A stretch of 64,000 nt of DNA from Arthrobacter sp. 18067 (GTDB taxonomy: Bacteria > Actinomycetota > Actinomycetes > Actinomycetales > Micrococcaceae). The stretch is taken from NCBI RefSeq assembly GCF_902706295.1, contig NZ_CACSJJ010000002.1, forward strand, positions 248,001 through 312,000, written 5' to 3'. Positions 53,269-61,339 of this stretch are shown here, one piece after another (position 1 is the stretch's first letter; every line of letters begins with the position of its first letter). The notes below the pieces were generated by a model. That model worked only from the letters and a program-made list of their open reading frames with translations, had not been told where the DNA came from and ran no database searches. A program made the position numbers and the translations under genes.

Positions 53269-56052
53269 CTAGTGGCCGGCCTCGTACCAGCTGGAGCCAA
53301 CACCGATCTGCACGTCGAGGGGAACGGACAGTTCCGCGGCTGAGCCCATCTGTTCGATGACCAGCTTCTCCACGGCTTCGCGCTCTCCGGGCGCCACTTC
53401 CAGGACAAGTTCGTCGTGGACCTGCAGGAGCATCCGGGATTTGAGGCCCTGGCTGGCAAGCTCGGCGGAGACGCCCAGCATGGCCCGCTTGATGAGGTCC
53501 GCAGCCGAGCCCTGGATAGGCGAGTTCAAGGCAATGCGCTCTGCCGCTTCGCGCGCCTGCCGGTTGGTGCTGGTCAGGTCCGGGAGGTAGCGGCGACGGC
53601 CTTCAATGGTGGCCGTATAGCCGTCCGTCCTGGCCTCATCCACGACGCCCCGCAGGTAGTCACGGACGCCGCCAAAGCGGTCGAAGTAGTCCTTCATGAG
53701 CGTGCGTGCCTCGTCCACGGAAATCTCCAACTGCTTGGAGAGGCCGAAGGACGTGAGCCCATACGCCAGGCCGTAGGACATGGCCTTGACCTTGGACCGC
53801 ATGGCGCTGGTGACTTCGGCCGGCTCCACGTTGAAGATCCGGGAACCCACGAAGCGGTGCAGATCCTCGCCGTCGCGGTAGGCCTGGATGAGGGCTTCGT
53901 CGCCGGAGAGGTGCGCCATGATGCGCATCTCGATCTGCGAGTAGTCGGCAGACAGCAGGCACTCGTAGCCTTCGCTGACGACGAAAATGCCGCGAACCCG
54001 CCGGCCTTCTTCGCTGCGGACCGGGATGTTCTGCAGGTTGGGATTGTTCGACGAGATACGGCCCGTGGCGGCGATGTTCTGCGCGTAGGTGGTGTGGATG
54101 CGGCCGTCGTCGGCCACGGACTTCTTGAGCGTCTCCACCATCTGGGCCAGCTTGGAGGACTCACGGTGCGCCATGAGCTGGACCAGGAATTCGTGTCCGG
54201 TCTTCTCAAGCAAGCCCTTCAGGGAGGCGGCATCGGTGGTGTAGCCCGACTTGATTTTCTTGGTCTTGGGCAGTCCCAATTCGTCGAATAGGACCGTCTG
54301 CAGTTGCTTGGGCGATCCGAGGTTTACCTCGTGCCCGATCGCGGCGAACGCCTGCTCCTGGGCGTTCTCGATCACCTTGGTGAGGTCCGCGAGTTGCTCG
54401 TCCATGCGGTCCGTAGACACAAAGATGCCGGTCAGTTCCATCTGCGCCAGCACACGTGCCACCGGAAGTTCCAACGTGGTCAACAGGGCATCAGCCTTGA
54501 TTTCGGCGAGTTCCTTTTCGAAGTGCTTGCTGAGGGCATGCACGACGGCGGCGTGCTGGACGAGCGTTGCGGCGGCAGCCTGGTCGGTGCCGCCGGAAAG
54601 GTCCAGTTCCAGCTGGCCGGACTGGGAGGCTGCCGTGGCGATGGAAATCTTCAGGTGCACCTGGGCGAGTTCGGCAAGGTCATAGCTGCGGCGGTCGGGC
54701 TGGATCAAGTAACCGGAGATCGAGGTGTCATCCACCACGCCCTCAAGGCCAAGGCCGCGGTTGTGCAAGGCCTTGAGTGCAGACTTGAACTCGTGCAGGA
54801 CTTTGGCTTCTTCGGGGTCCAGCAACCACCGGGCCACCACCGACTCTGCGGCCGCGTCCAAGCCTGTGAGGTCGATGTAGGCAGCCGCATTGTTCCGGAC
54901 CACAGCAAGCGCGCTGGCGTCGTCGCCGATTCGTCCCGGCACCAACTGAACAGCAACGGCAGAACGAACACCGGATCCCGCGGCAAAAAAGGCTTCCAGC
55001 CCGGAAGCCTCCGTGAGCACCTCGAACTCGGGGGCCTCAATGGTGTCAGGAGCGTCGCCGGTAGTGTCGTCACCGTAGAGATCGAAAAGGCGGGTGCGCA
55101 GCGTCCGGAACTCGAGTTCCTCGAAGAGTTCCTCTATCGCCTGGCGGTCCGGGCGAGGCTCGTGCAGGTCAGCCAACGTCAGGGGCAGGTCGAGGTCGGT
55201 CAGCAGATGATTGAGCCTGCGGTTGCGCTTGACGTTCTCAAGGTTCTCCTTGAGGGCCCCGCCAACCTTGCCACCGATGGAATCAAGGTTTTCGAGGATG
55301 CCTTCGAGTCCGCCGTAGAGGTTGATCCATTTGGCGGCTGTCTTGGGGCCCACGCCCGGAACGCCGGGAAGGTTGTCCGCTGTTTCCCCGACGAGGGCTG
55401 CGAGGTCCGAGTACAAGCCGGGCTTGACGAAGTACTTCTCCTCGATGGCCGCGGCGTCCATCCTGGGGATGTTGCTGACACCCTGCTTGGGGTAGAGCAC
55501 AAAGACGTTGTCGTTGATGAGCTGGAATGCGTCCCTGTCACCGGACACCAGCAGGACCTCGAAGCCTGCGGCGTCGCCCTGTGATGCGAGTGTGGCCAGC
55601 ACGTCATCGGCTTCGTAGCCGGGCATGGCGATGGTCCTGATGCCCCACGCTTCCATGACCTTGGCGATGAGGCCGATCTGCCCGGCGAACTCCGCGGGCG
55701 TGGCGTTACGCCCGCCTTTGTATTCGCTGTATTCGGCTTTGCGGAACGTGGTGTCGTCAGAAACGTCGAATGCCACGGCGACGTGGGTTGGCTTCTGGTC
55801 CTTGATCAGGTTGATCAGCATGGACGTGAACCCGTGTACGGCGTTGGTGTACTGCCCCCTGGCCGTGGAGAAGTTTTCTGCCGGCAGGGCGTAGAAAGCC
55901 CGGAACGCCATGGAGTGGCCGTCCAGGACCAGCAACCTGGGCCGGCCCTCCCCCACGGTGCTGGCGGATGCTGTGGCAGAAGGGGTGGGTGCTGTCGCGA
56001 TGGCAGCAGCTTGGGCCGTTGGAACCTGGTCCGGTTTGGTTGTTTCACTCAC
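53269..56052 (-). CDS. polA: DNA polymerase I
   Basis: 927 aa from GTG 56052. The N-terminal 5' nuclease (LLVLDGHSMAFRAFYALP, GYEADDVLATLA, GVGPKTAAKW) occupies about residues 35-330. The middle domain lacks the DxE and other acidic residues of a working proofreading exonuclease, as in Taq and mycobacterial Pol I. The polymerase domain has LLSADYSQIEMRIMAHLS, the O-helix RSKVKAMSYGLAYGLTSFG, and QVHDELVLEV. TAGGCT lies 7 nt before the GTG; ATG 56073 is a less likely start because it overlaps the divergent gene. Confidence 0.96.
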   Translation of the reverse strand: MSETTKPDQVPTAQAAAIATAPTPSATASASTVGEGRPRLLVLDGHSMAFRAFYALPAENFSTARGQYTNAVHGFTSMLINLIKDQKPTHVAVAFDVSDDTTFRKAEYSEYKGGRNATPAEFAGQIGLIAKVMEAWGIRTIAMPGYEADDVLATLASQGDAAGFEVLLVSGDRDAFQLINDNVFVLYPKQGVSNIPRMDAAAIEEKYFVKPGLYSDLAALVGETADNLPGVPGVGPKTAAKWINLYGGLEGILENLDSIGGKVGGALKENLENVKRNRRLNHLLTDLDLPLTLADLHEPRPDRQAIEELFEELEFRTLRTRLFDLYGDDTTGDAPDTIEAPEFEVLTEASGLEAFFAAGSGVRSAVAVQLVPGRIGDDASALAVVRNNAAAYIDLTGLDAAAESVVARWLLDPEEAKVLHEFKSALKALHNRGLGLEGVVDDTSISGYLIQPDRRSYDLAELAQVHLKISIATAASQSGQLELDLSGGTDQAAAATLVQHAAVVHALSKHFEKELAEIKADALLTTLELPVARVLAQMELTGIFVSTDRMDEQLADLTKVIENAQEQAFAAIGHEVNLGSPKQLQTVLFDELGLPKTKKIKSGYTTDAASLKGLLEKTGHEFLVQLMAHRESSKLAQMVETLKKSVADDGRIHTTYAQNIAATGRISSNNPNLQNIPVRSEEGRRVRGIFVVSEGYECLLSADYSQIEMRIMAHLSGDEALIQAYRDGEDLHRFVGSRIFNVEPAEVTSAMRSKVKAMSYGLAYGLTSFGLSKQLEISVDEARTLMKDYFDRFGGVRDYLRGVVDEARTDGYTATIEGRRRYLPDLTSTNRQAREAAERIALNSPIQGSAADLIKRAMLGVSAELASQGLKSRMLLQVHDELVLEVAPGEREAVEKLVIEQMGSAAELSVPLDVQIGVGSSWYEAGH

Positions 56053-56059
56053 AGGTGCC

Positions 56060-56069
56060 AGCCTAGTTG
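56060..56069. promoter_or_regulatory. Overlapping divergent -10 boxes of polA and the thioesterase gene
   Basis: TAGGCT on the minus strand (56065 down to 56060) precedes polA by 7 nt. TAGTTG on the plus strand (56064-56069) precedes the thioesterase by 2 or 5 nt, depending on which ATG is used. Both share the CTAG core at 56063-56066, the same layout as at coaE. The plus-strand box is weaker. Confidence 0.45.
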
Positions 56070-56071
56070 GC

Positions 56072-56536
56072 ATGATGGACAATTTCACGCCGAACCCGTT
56101 TGTCGATGAGCTCAACGAGGCAGGTGTACCCGAAGAGTTCCACGATTGGCTCTCGGCTCATGGCGTTGGTGCGCTGGTGGTGAAACTGGGTATCCGGTTC
56201 ACGGAAATGAGCGCAGAGCGCACGGTGGCCACCATGCCCGTGGAAGGAAACACCCAGGTTGCGGGCATCCTCCATGGCGGAGCCCACGTAGTCCTCGCCG
56301 AGACGTTGGGATCGTTCGCCGCGTCGCTTCATGCCGGCAGGGGCCGGCACGCAGTGGGCATCGAGGTGGGGGCAACACATCACCGCTCAGTGGCCAGCGG
56401 CCTGGTGACAGGTACCTGCACGGCCATCCATCTTGGCGGCACCTTGGCCACGCATGAAATCGTCATCACCGATGACAAGGGCCGCCGGCTCTCCACTGCC
56501 CGGATCACCAACATGATCCGGGACAACCGCCACTGA
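56072..56536 (+). CDS. PaaI-type hotdog thioesterase
   Basis: 154 aa from ATG 56072 (a second ATG follows at 56075). The hotdog core shows GNTQVAGILHGGAHVVLAETLGS, with the HGG catalytic region, and IEVGATHHRSVASGLVTGT. Relatives (PaaI, YdiI/MenI) hydrolyse aryl- or DHNA-CoA thioesters. Substrate unknown. It is divergent from polA with a shared promoter region and convergent with a reductase-like gene. Confidence 0.87.
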   Translation: MMDNFTPNPFVDELNEAGVPEEFHDWLSAHGVGALVVKLGIRFTEMSAERTVATMPVEGNTQVAGILHGGAHVVLAETLGSFAASLHAGRGRHAVGIEVGATHHRSVASGLVTGTCTAIHLGGTLATHEIVITDDKGRRLSTARITNMIRDNRH

Positions 56537-56563
56537 ACCCCGAGACTGTATACGGCGGGGCGC

Positions 56564-57115
56564 CTAAACCGGGCGCTGCGGCAACCGGTAGTGCAACTCG
56601 GCCGCGGCCCCGCCAAGGATCTTGTGCGAGACCAACTCCAGGGGCGCCGTCGGGCCGTCAAGAGGCAAGAGCCGCTTTCCTGCGCCCAACACCACTGGGA
56701 TGATGGTGACAATCATCTCCTGGAGCAAGCCGGCATTGGCGAATTGCGCCACAAGGTCGCCTCCGCCCACCAGCCACACATTCTTCCCGCCCGCGTCCTT
56801 GAGCAGGTCCGGCGCGAACTCGCGCACGTCACCGCGGACGAAGGTGATGTCCGAGCCCGCCGGGGCGGAGTACTCATGGTGGGTGAAGACCCAGCAAGGC
56901 GTGTCTGGGTAAGGCCACTTGCCCGGTTCATGCTCCATGAGCCAGCGGTAGGTGTCGCCACCCATGGCGATGCAACCGACGCCCGCCATGAAGGACTCGA
57001 TGCTTTCGTTCACGCCCTCAACCCGGTCGAACTGCAGGAGCCAACCGAGGTCGTCTTCCGGGGAGGCTATGAAGCCGTCGATGGTGGATGCTACGTAGTA
57101 CTGGAAGGTCGACAT
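56564..57115 (-). CDS. Dihydrofolate reductase-like / RibD C-terminal domain protein
   Basis: 183 aa. It shows the DHFR-like fold typical of RibD C-terminal proteins: YYVASTIDGFIASPEDDLGWL, GDTYRWLMEHEPGKWPYPDTPCWVFTHH, and NVWLVGGGDLVAQFANAGLLQEM, the last a nucleotide-binding loop. The true folate-site residues of DhfR are not evident, so reduction of another substrate is likely. TAGTCT lies exactly 6 nt before the ATG. It is the last gene of the leftward run from pit. Confidence 0.85.
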   Translation of the reverse strand: MSTFQYYVASTIDGFIASPEDDLGWLLQFDRVEGVNESIESFMAGVGCIAMGGDTYRWLMEHEPGKWPYPDTPCWVFTHHEYSAPAGSDITFVRGDVREFAPDLLKDAGGKNVWLVGGGDLVAQFANAGLLQEMIVTIIPVVLGAGKRLLPLDGPTAPLELVSHKILGGAAAELHYRLPQRPV

Positions 57116-57121
57116 GTGGCC

Positions 57122-57127
57122 AGACTA
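57122..57127 (-). promoter_or_regulatory. -10 box of the leaderless reductase-like gene
   Basis: TAGTCT on the minus strand, six bases before the ATG at 57115, overlapping the end region of the upstream membrane protein gene spacer. No Shine-Dalgarno is present. Confidence 0.5.
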
Positions 57128-57128
57128 G

Positions 57129-58019
57129 TCAGTCCGCGGCGGGGTTCCCATACTCCACGCGGACACTGCCGTCGTCCGGCAGGACCACAACGCGGCCCCG
57201 CGCCAGGGACCACCCGTCGTTCAGAAGGAAAATCCGTCCCCCACTGACTACCAGCAGGCGCAACCCCGTGTACCGATACAGCGGCGCCGCCTCCGAACCC
57301 GCCGACTCTTCCCGGACATTGGGTGCCGTGACCGCCAGCCGCTCCTTGCTGTAGACGACAGCGGTGGGCAGCAAGCTTGAGCGTTCCTGGTAATCGAGTG
57401 CTGCGCCCCGCCCCAGGGCCTGGGCGTAATCGGACGTGCCCCAAAAGAGCAACAGCGTGACGAGTACGAAGACCAGGGACCGCTCCAGGGCCCTGGGCGT
57501 GATCCTCAGGGCCCGCCCCGAGGGCTCTACAGCGCGGCGACGCACACTCAGTCCCCACGCCCCGACAACCAGGCCTCCAGCGATCAGGAACGGAGCGTAG
57601 AGCACGATTTGCCCAGGACGCGCAGAGATCGCCAGCCACATCACTGCCGCGTAGGCGAAGCCGAGAAACATCACGATGGTGGCGGTCAGACGGACAGGCT
57701 TCCTGTGCCGGCCCGCCTCAAGGAGACGGGATACTGCCCGATCCAGCATGAGCCAAAGCAAACCAATGACCACCAGCCAGGCCAACGGCTGGAACAGCGA
57801 TTGGATGCTCCTCAGGATAAAGTCCTGAACCGTGTAGCCGAACAGGCTGACATCCAAGCCCATTGCTTTGGCCTGCGCATCCGTACGTGCCCAACCGAAG
57901 TAGACCAACAATGCCGTGGCTACAGTCAACGGCGGACCGATGACGGAGAGGACCTCAAGGGTCCTTTGCCAACGGGTGTTGATGATGCTGCGCTCTTCGG
58001 GTTCCTGCACCGTGCTCAC
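57129..58019 (-). CDS. Membrane protein of unknown function
   Basis: 296 aa with about five helices (for example LTVATALLVYFGWA, LAWLVVIGLLWLMLD, TATIVMFLGFAYAAVMWLAI, VLYAPFLIAGGLVVGAWGL, SLVFVLVTLLLFWGT). A C-terminal ~90-residue domain follows (VYSKERLAVTAP, RYTGLRLLVVSGGRIFLLNDGW), probably extracytoplasmic. I do not recognise the family. It overlaps the upstream lipoprotein gene by 4 nt (ATGA), so the two are probably partners. Confidence 0.75.
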   Translation of the reverse strand: MSTVQEPEERSIINTRWQRTLEVLSVIGPPLTVATALLVYFGWARTDAQAKAMGLDVSLFGYTVQDFILRSIQSLFQPLAWLVVIGLLWLMLDRAVSRLLEAGRHRKPVRLTATIVMFLGFAYAAVMWLAISARPGQIVLYAPFLIAGGLVVGAWGLSVRRRAVEPSGRALRITPRALERSLVFVLVTLLLFWGTSDYAQALGRGAALDYQERSSLLPTAVVYSKERLAVTAPNVREESAGSEAAPLYRYTGLRLLVVSGGRIFLLNDGWSLARGRVVVLPDDGSVRVEYGNPAAD

Positions 58020-59011
58020 GGGGCGGCCGTCGGGGTTGCTTCACCAGGGGGTAGCGTTGCGGGCGGACTGGAGGGTGCCTCGGAGGACGGGGCTGGGCTG
58101 GAACTCTCCGTAGGTACGGGCGCGCTTGTGGAACCACCCGGGTCGTCATAGAAGAAGGTCCCTGTTCCGGCGATATCCACTGTGTCCGTGATGGAGATCC
58201 GGATCGAGTCCCGGCCACCGGACGGAGGCATCCGTAGATACACCGGCTGGTAGTCGTCCCTGGTGCCGACAAATTCAGCGTCCACCGCAACGCCGTCGAA
58301 GAGCACGTCACCCACACGCACGTAGTACCCGTCCAAGCGAACAATAGTGCCGCCCGAACCGGGCCCTGAGGCCCGTGCCGTTCCCGGAATGGGCCTGAGC
58401 TCACTGTCAACCACCGTCAGACCAACCAGCTGCCGCGGGCACGCTTCACCTTGGCCAGGTTCCACTGTGAAGACCGCACCCGGATTGCTTCGGTGCTGCG
58501 CAAGGAGCGTGGCGGACGTGGCTGCCACCCTGAACTCGAGGCATTGTGTTTGTGAAATCCTTGGCGTGGCGGCGACCGCGATGGACGCCCGTTGCCAGTC
58601 TTGCTGGCTTCCACTTTGCAGCGCCCTGCAGACGGCTGCGCCCGCCAGCCAGACGGCCGCGTCATCGGCGCCTTCCACGCTCTGGGCCAAGGCATCGCAT
58701 TGGAATTGCTGGAGGAGGAGGTAACGCTGGCCGGACGTCGGGTCATTGGGTCCGACCGGTCCGATGGGGACCCACCGAACTACGGGCCCTTCCGCCTGGG
58801 GTGCGCCAGGACCCGCCGGACCAACGGGTTGATTGGCAGTAGGAACGACGGCGGAAGGCATGGGTTGCGCCGATGTACCGGATGCGGAGGACGTGGATCC
58901 AGGATCCGACGGTGCGCCGTCAGAGGAGGGAGGAAGGCAGGCAGAGAGCCCAAGCACCATGACCGGAACAAGTGCCAGTCCGATGGGATGGAAACGGGAT
59001 TGGCATTTCAT
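58016..59011 (-). CDS. Secreted lipoprotein of unknown function
   Basis: 331 aa. A signal peptide ends in the lipobox LSAC (Cys25). Low-complexity Ser/Pro/Ala tracts lie at both ends (residues ~28-75 and ~290-331). The core between them has several cysteines (FQCDALAQ, AAVCRALQ, TQCLEFRV, EACPRQL) and looks globular. Family not recognised. It is coupled to the membrane protein gene by a 4-nt overlap; a TATACA box on the minus strand about 60 bp upstream may be its own promoter. Confidence 0.75.
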   Translation of the reverse strand: MKCQSRFHPIGLALVPVMVLGLSACLPPSSDGAPSDPGSTSSASGTSAQPMPSAVVPTANQPVGPAGPGAPQAEGPVVRWVPIGPVGPNDPTSGQRYLLLQQFQCDALAQSVEGADDAAVWLAGAAVCRALQSGSQQDWQRASIAVAATPRISQTQCLEFRVAATSATLLAQHRSNPGAVFTVEPGQGEACPRQLVGLTVVDSELRPIPGTARASGPGSGGTIVRLDGYYVRVGDVLFDGVAVDAEFVGTRDDYQPVYLRMPPSGGRDSIRISITDTVDIAGTGTFFYDDPGGSTSAPVPTESSSPAPSSEAPSSPPATLPPGEATPTAAP

Positions 59012-59107
59012 GACAGCCCCACATCTGCCGGATCACAACCACGCAGTTACGTGTATAACCACACTGCTGATTATTCTCCCGAATGGGCGTGACTGCCAGA
59101 GAGCCGG

Positions 59108-59329
59108 CTACTTTCCGAAGTACGGAACGATGAGGTAGATGCCGAAGAGCACAGCCGCGCCACAGACAGCGAAGCACGCGTAGGCAAGTGAACGCATGAG
59201 TCCCGGCGACTTCTGCTGTGCGTCACCGGCGATGGCCGTGAGACGCACACCCAGCGAATACAGGACCACAAGTGTCACCGCGGAGAAGAGGGTTACTCCA
59301 GCTACCTGCAGCAATTCCAACCATTTCAT
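59108..59329 (-). CDS. Small two-helix membrane protein next to pit
   Basis: 73 aa with two hydrophobic segments (LLQVAGVTLFSAVTLVVLYSLG and AYACFAVCGAAVLFGIYLIVPYF). It overlaps the pit stop region by 4 nt (ATGA). Small proteins of this kind often follow pit in Micrococcaceae; it may be an accessory or regulatory subunit. No known domain is evident. Confidence 0.78.
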   Translation of the reverse strand: MKWLELLQVAGVTLFSAVTLVVLYSLGVRLTAIAGDAQQKSPGLMRSLAYACFAVCGAAVLFGIYLIVPYFGK

Positions 59330-60531
59330 CGCTGCACATCCTTACTCGGCGTGGTCTTTCGAGACTTCTTTTTCTTCCGGAAACGGACAGCGTGCCCGGC
59401 TTCCTCCACCTCGACGGCGTTGTGGTGGCCAACATGCGACCTCCGCGAGACAACGAACATGAACAGGACCGCCGCTGTACCAGCCACGGCGGCAATGATG
59501 ACGCCCACCACGCCGGTGCCCACCAGCAGGGCCGTCAACGCACCAACAATGGCCGAGGCCGGGAGGGTAAAGAGCCACCCCAGGGCAATCTTGCCTGCAG
59601 TGCCCCAGCGAACTGAAGTTCCTTTGCGGCCCAGGCCGGAGCCGATGACCGAGCCCGAGGCGACCTGCGTTGTGGAGAGGGCGAAGCCCAGGTGCGAAGA
59701 AGCCAAAATAGCTGACGCGGTGCTGGTTTCTGCGGAGAATCCCTGGGCAGGCTTCACTTCGGTCAGGCCCGATCCCATGGTTCGGATGATGCGCCAGCCG
59801 CCTGCATAGGTACCGATGGCGATGGCGAACGCACAGGCCGCGATAACCCAGAACTGCGGGCCGCTGCCAGGAGCCTGGGTACCGGCCGCAATAAGGACAA
59901 GAGTGATGATGCCCATGGTCTTCTGGGCATCATTCGTGCCGTGCGCCAGGGCAACCAGGCTGGACGTGAAAATCTGTCCGGTACGGAATCCGCCACGTTT
60001 CTGGGTGAGCTTGTCGCCGGTCTCCGGATCATGCCGTGAGGTAAGCGCATAGGCGAGGCGGGTGCAGAGGTACGCCACAAGGCCGGCGATGAGGGGCGCG
60101 AAAATTGCTGGCAGGATGACTTTCTGCAGCACGGTTTCAAAATTGATGGAATGGAATCCGATGCCCACCACCGCTGCGCCGATCAGGCCGCCGAACAATG
60201 CGTGCGAGGAACTTGACGGCAGGCCCTTGAGCCACGTGACCATGTTCCAGAGCACTGCCCCCATGAGTCCGGCAAAAATGATGTCCGGAGTGATGTGGAT
60301 GCCGTCCGAGCCTTCCCGGATCAGCCCGCCGGAAATGGTCTTGGCCACTTCCGTGGAAAGGAAGGCGCCGACGAGGTTGAGCACGGCTGCCAGGGCTACA
60401 GCCGTCTTGGGCTTGATCGCCCCCGTAGCGATGGGCGTGGCCATCGCATTGGCAGTGTCGTGAAAACCGTTGGTGAAGTCAAAGAATAGGGCCAACGCTA
60501 TTACCAGCGCGACCATGAAGGTGATATCCAC
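59326..60531 (-). CDS. pit: Low-affinity inorganic phosphate transporter (Pit family)
   Basis: 401 aa, about ten helices. The two PD001131-type repeats are recognisable: FFDFTNGFHDTANAMATPIATGA near the N-terminus and VALAHGTNDAQKTMGIITLVL mid-protein (GANDVAN-like signatures), with LPSSSSHALFGGLIGAA between. Pit proteins carry metal-phosphate in symport with protons. The start is GTG at 60531; an ATG at 60516 preceded by AGGTGG is an alternative. The upstream region has 11-bp GTTCA repeats like a PHO box. Confidence 0.92.
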   Translation of the reverse strand: MDITFMVALVIALALFFDFTNGFHDTANAMATPIATGAIKPKTAVALAAVLNLVGAFLSTEVAKTISGGLIREGSDGIHITPDIIFAGLMGAVLWNMVTWLKGLPSSSSHALFGGLIGAAVVGIGFHSINFETVLQKVILPAIFAPLIAGLVAYLCTRLAYALTSRHDPETGDKLTQKRGGFRTGQIFTSSLVALAHGTNDAQKTMGIITLVLIAAGTQAPGSGPQFWVIAACAFAIAIGTYAGGWRIIRTMGSGLTEVKPAQGFSAETSTASAILASSHLGFALSTTQVASGSVIGSGLGRKGTSVRWGTAGKIALGWLFTLPASAIVGALTALLVGTGVVGVIIAAVAGTAAVLFMFVVSRRSHVGHHNAVEVEEAGHAVRFRKKKKSRKTTPSKDVQR

Positions 60532-60559
60532 CTGTTGCCCAATCTGCAGAGTCGTCGAC

Positions 60560-60623
60560 GTTCAGCAGTTTCACTTCCCCATACCTGCCATCCACAGCAT
60601 AGTTCAGCAATTGTTCAACTGAC
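60560..60623. promoter_or_regulatory. Possible PHO box upstream of pit
   Basis: GTTCAGCAATT (60602-60612) is followed directly by GTTCAACTGAC (60613-60623), two 11-bp direct repeats with GTTCA at each start. A further GTTCAGCAGTT lies at 60560-60570, nearer the pit start. Streptomyces PhoP boxes are 11-bp direct repeats beginning GTTCACC. The match is partial (GTTCAGC and GTTCAAC) but the place, upstream of a phosphate transporter, fits. Confidence 0.45.
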
Positions 60624-60712
60624 TCGGCTTGCGGGATTCACTCTGGCGGGCTTGAAACCTTAAGAATCCTACGTGCCTTACGGTGAGCGGACAAACGTAC
60701 CGGAGCTGCCAT

Positions 60713-61237
60713 TCACCCCAGGTAGGCCCTTACGGCCGCAAGGTCGCGACGGGACAGTCCCTTGCGGGGATCAGGTGAGATGCAAAGCACACGATCGTGC
60801 TGGTATTCAGCCCAGGACCGGGCCTCGGATTCCTGGCTGAGCTGGTCGTCCAGCCAAATGATCCGCTCGCTGCCCGTTGCAGCAAGATCCTTCTGGAGGG
60901 CCACGAGCTTCCACCATTCGGAGGCCTGGTCCCAGCCTTGGCTGGACAAGACCGGCCAGTCCTGTCCCCTGAGCCCTATGGCTGGGCAGAGAAACTCCGG
61001 AGCGAGGCGCTCCCATGTAGTCAGCCAGACGAAACGCGCGGCCGGATGTTCGGCAAGGTCATTAAGCTCGGCCACCAGTTCGGGTGCGAAGGCGACCTCA
61101 AGGATGCCGGCGTCGGCGATGGTCCATTCGCCACCCCAATCAGTGGTACCCATGGGGCTGAACGGGTTCACGACGCCGTCGACGTCCAAATAAATCGACA
61201 CCGGCACAACGGCGTTTTCCTCGAAACCCACGTTCAC
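60713..61237 (-). CDS. HAD-like hypothetical protein
   Basis: 174 aa from GTG 61237, with a strong purine-rich Shine-Dalgarno (GGGGAGGGGGAG). The N-terminal IYLDVDGVVNPFSP has the DxDG of HAD motif I, and the C-terminal RIIWLDDQLSQE resembles motif IV. WLTTWERLAPEF recalls the Ser/Thr motif II. A mid-size protein with no clear cap; possibly a phosphatase or a catalytically altered HAD. Substrate unknown. It is divergent from kynA. Confidence 0.75.
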   Translation of the reverse strand: MNVGFEENAVVPVSIYLDVDGVVNPFSPMGTTDWGGEWTIADAGILEVAFAPELVAELNDLAEHPAARFVWLTTWERLAPEFLCPAIGLRGQDWPVLSSQGWDQASEWWKLVALQKDLAATGSERIIWLDDQLSQESEARSWAEYQHDRVLCISPDPRKGLSRRDLAAVRAYLG

Positions 61238-61305
61238 TCCCCCTCCCCAACGATTGAACTTCAGCCTACGGGACGGGACCAGCGTGATCAGAAGAAATCA
61301 AACTC

Positions 61306-61333
61306 TTGACGTTCGTCATGGAAGTGATAATCT
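61306..61333 (+). promoter_or_regulatory. kynA promoter with embedded inverted repeat
   Basis: TTGACG (61306-61311), 16 bp, then TAATCT (61328-61333), then exactly 6 nt to the ATG at 61340, with no Shine-Dalgarno: a leaderless promoter. TGACG-TT-CGTCA (61307-61318), a perfect 5-bp inverted repeat, covers the -35 and could be an operator for the PaaX-like regulator downstream. Confidence 0.6.
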
Positions 61334-61339
61334 CAAACC

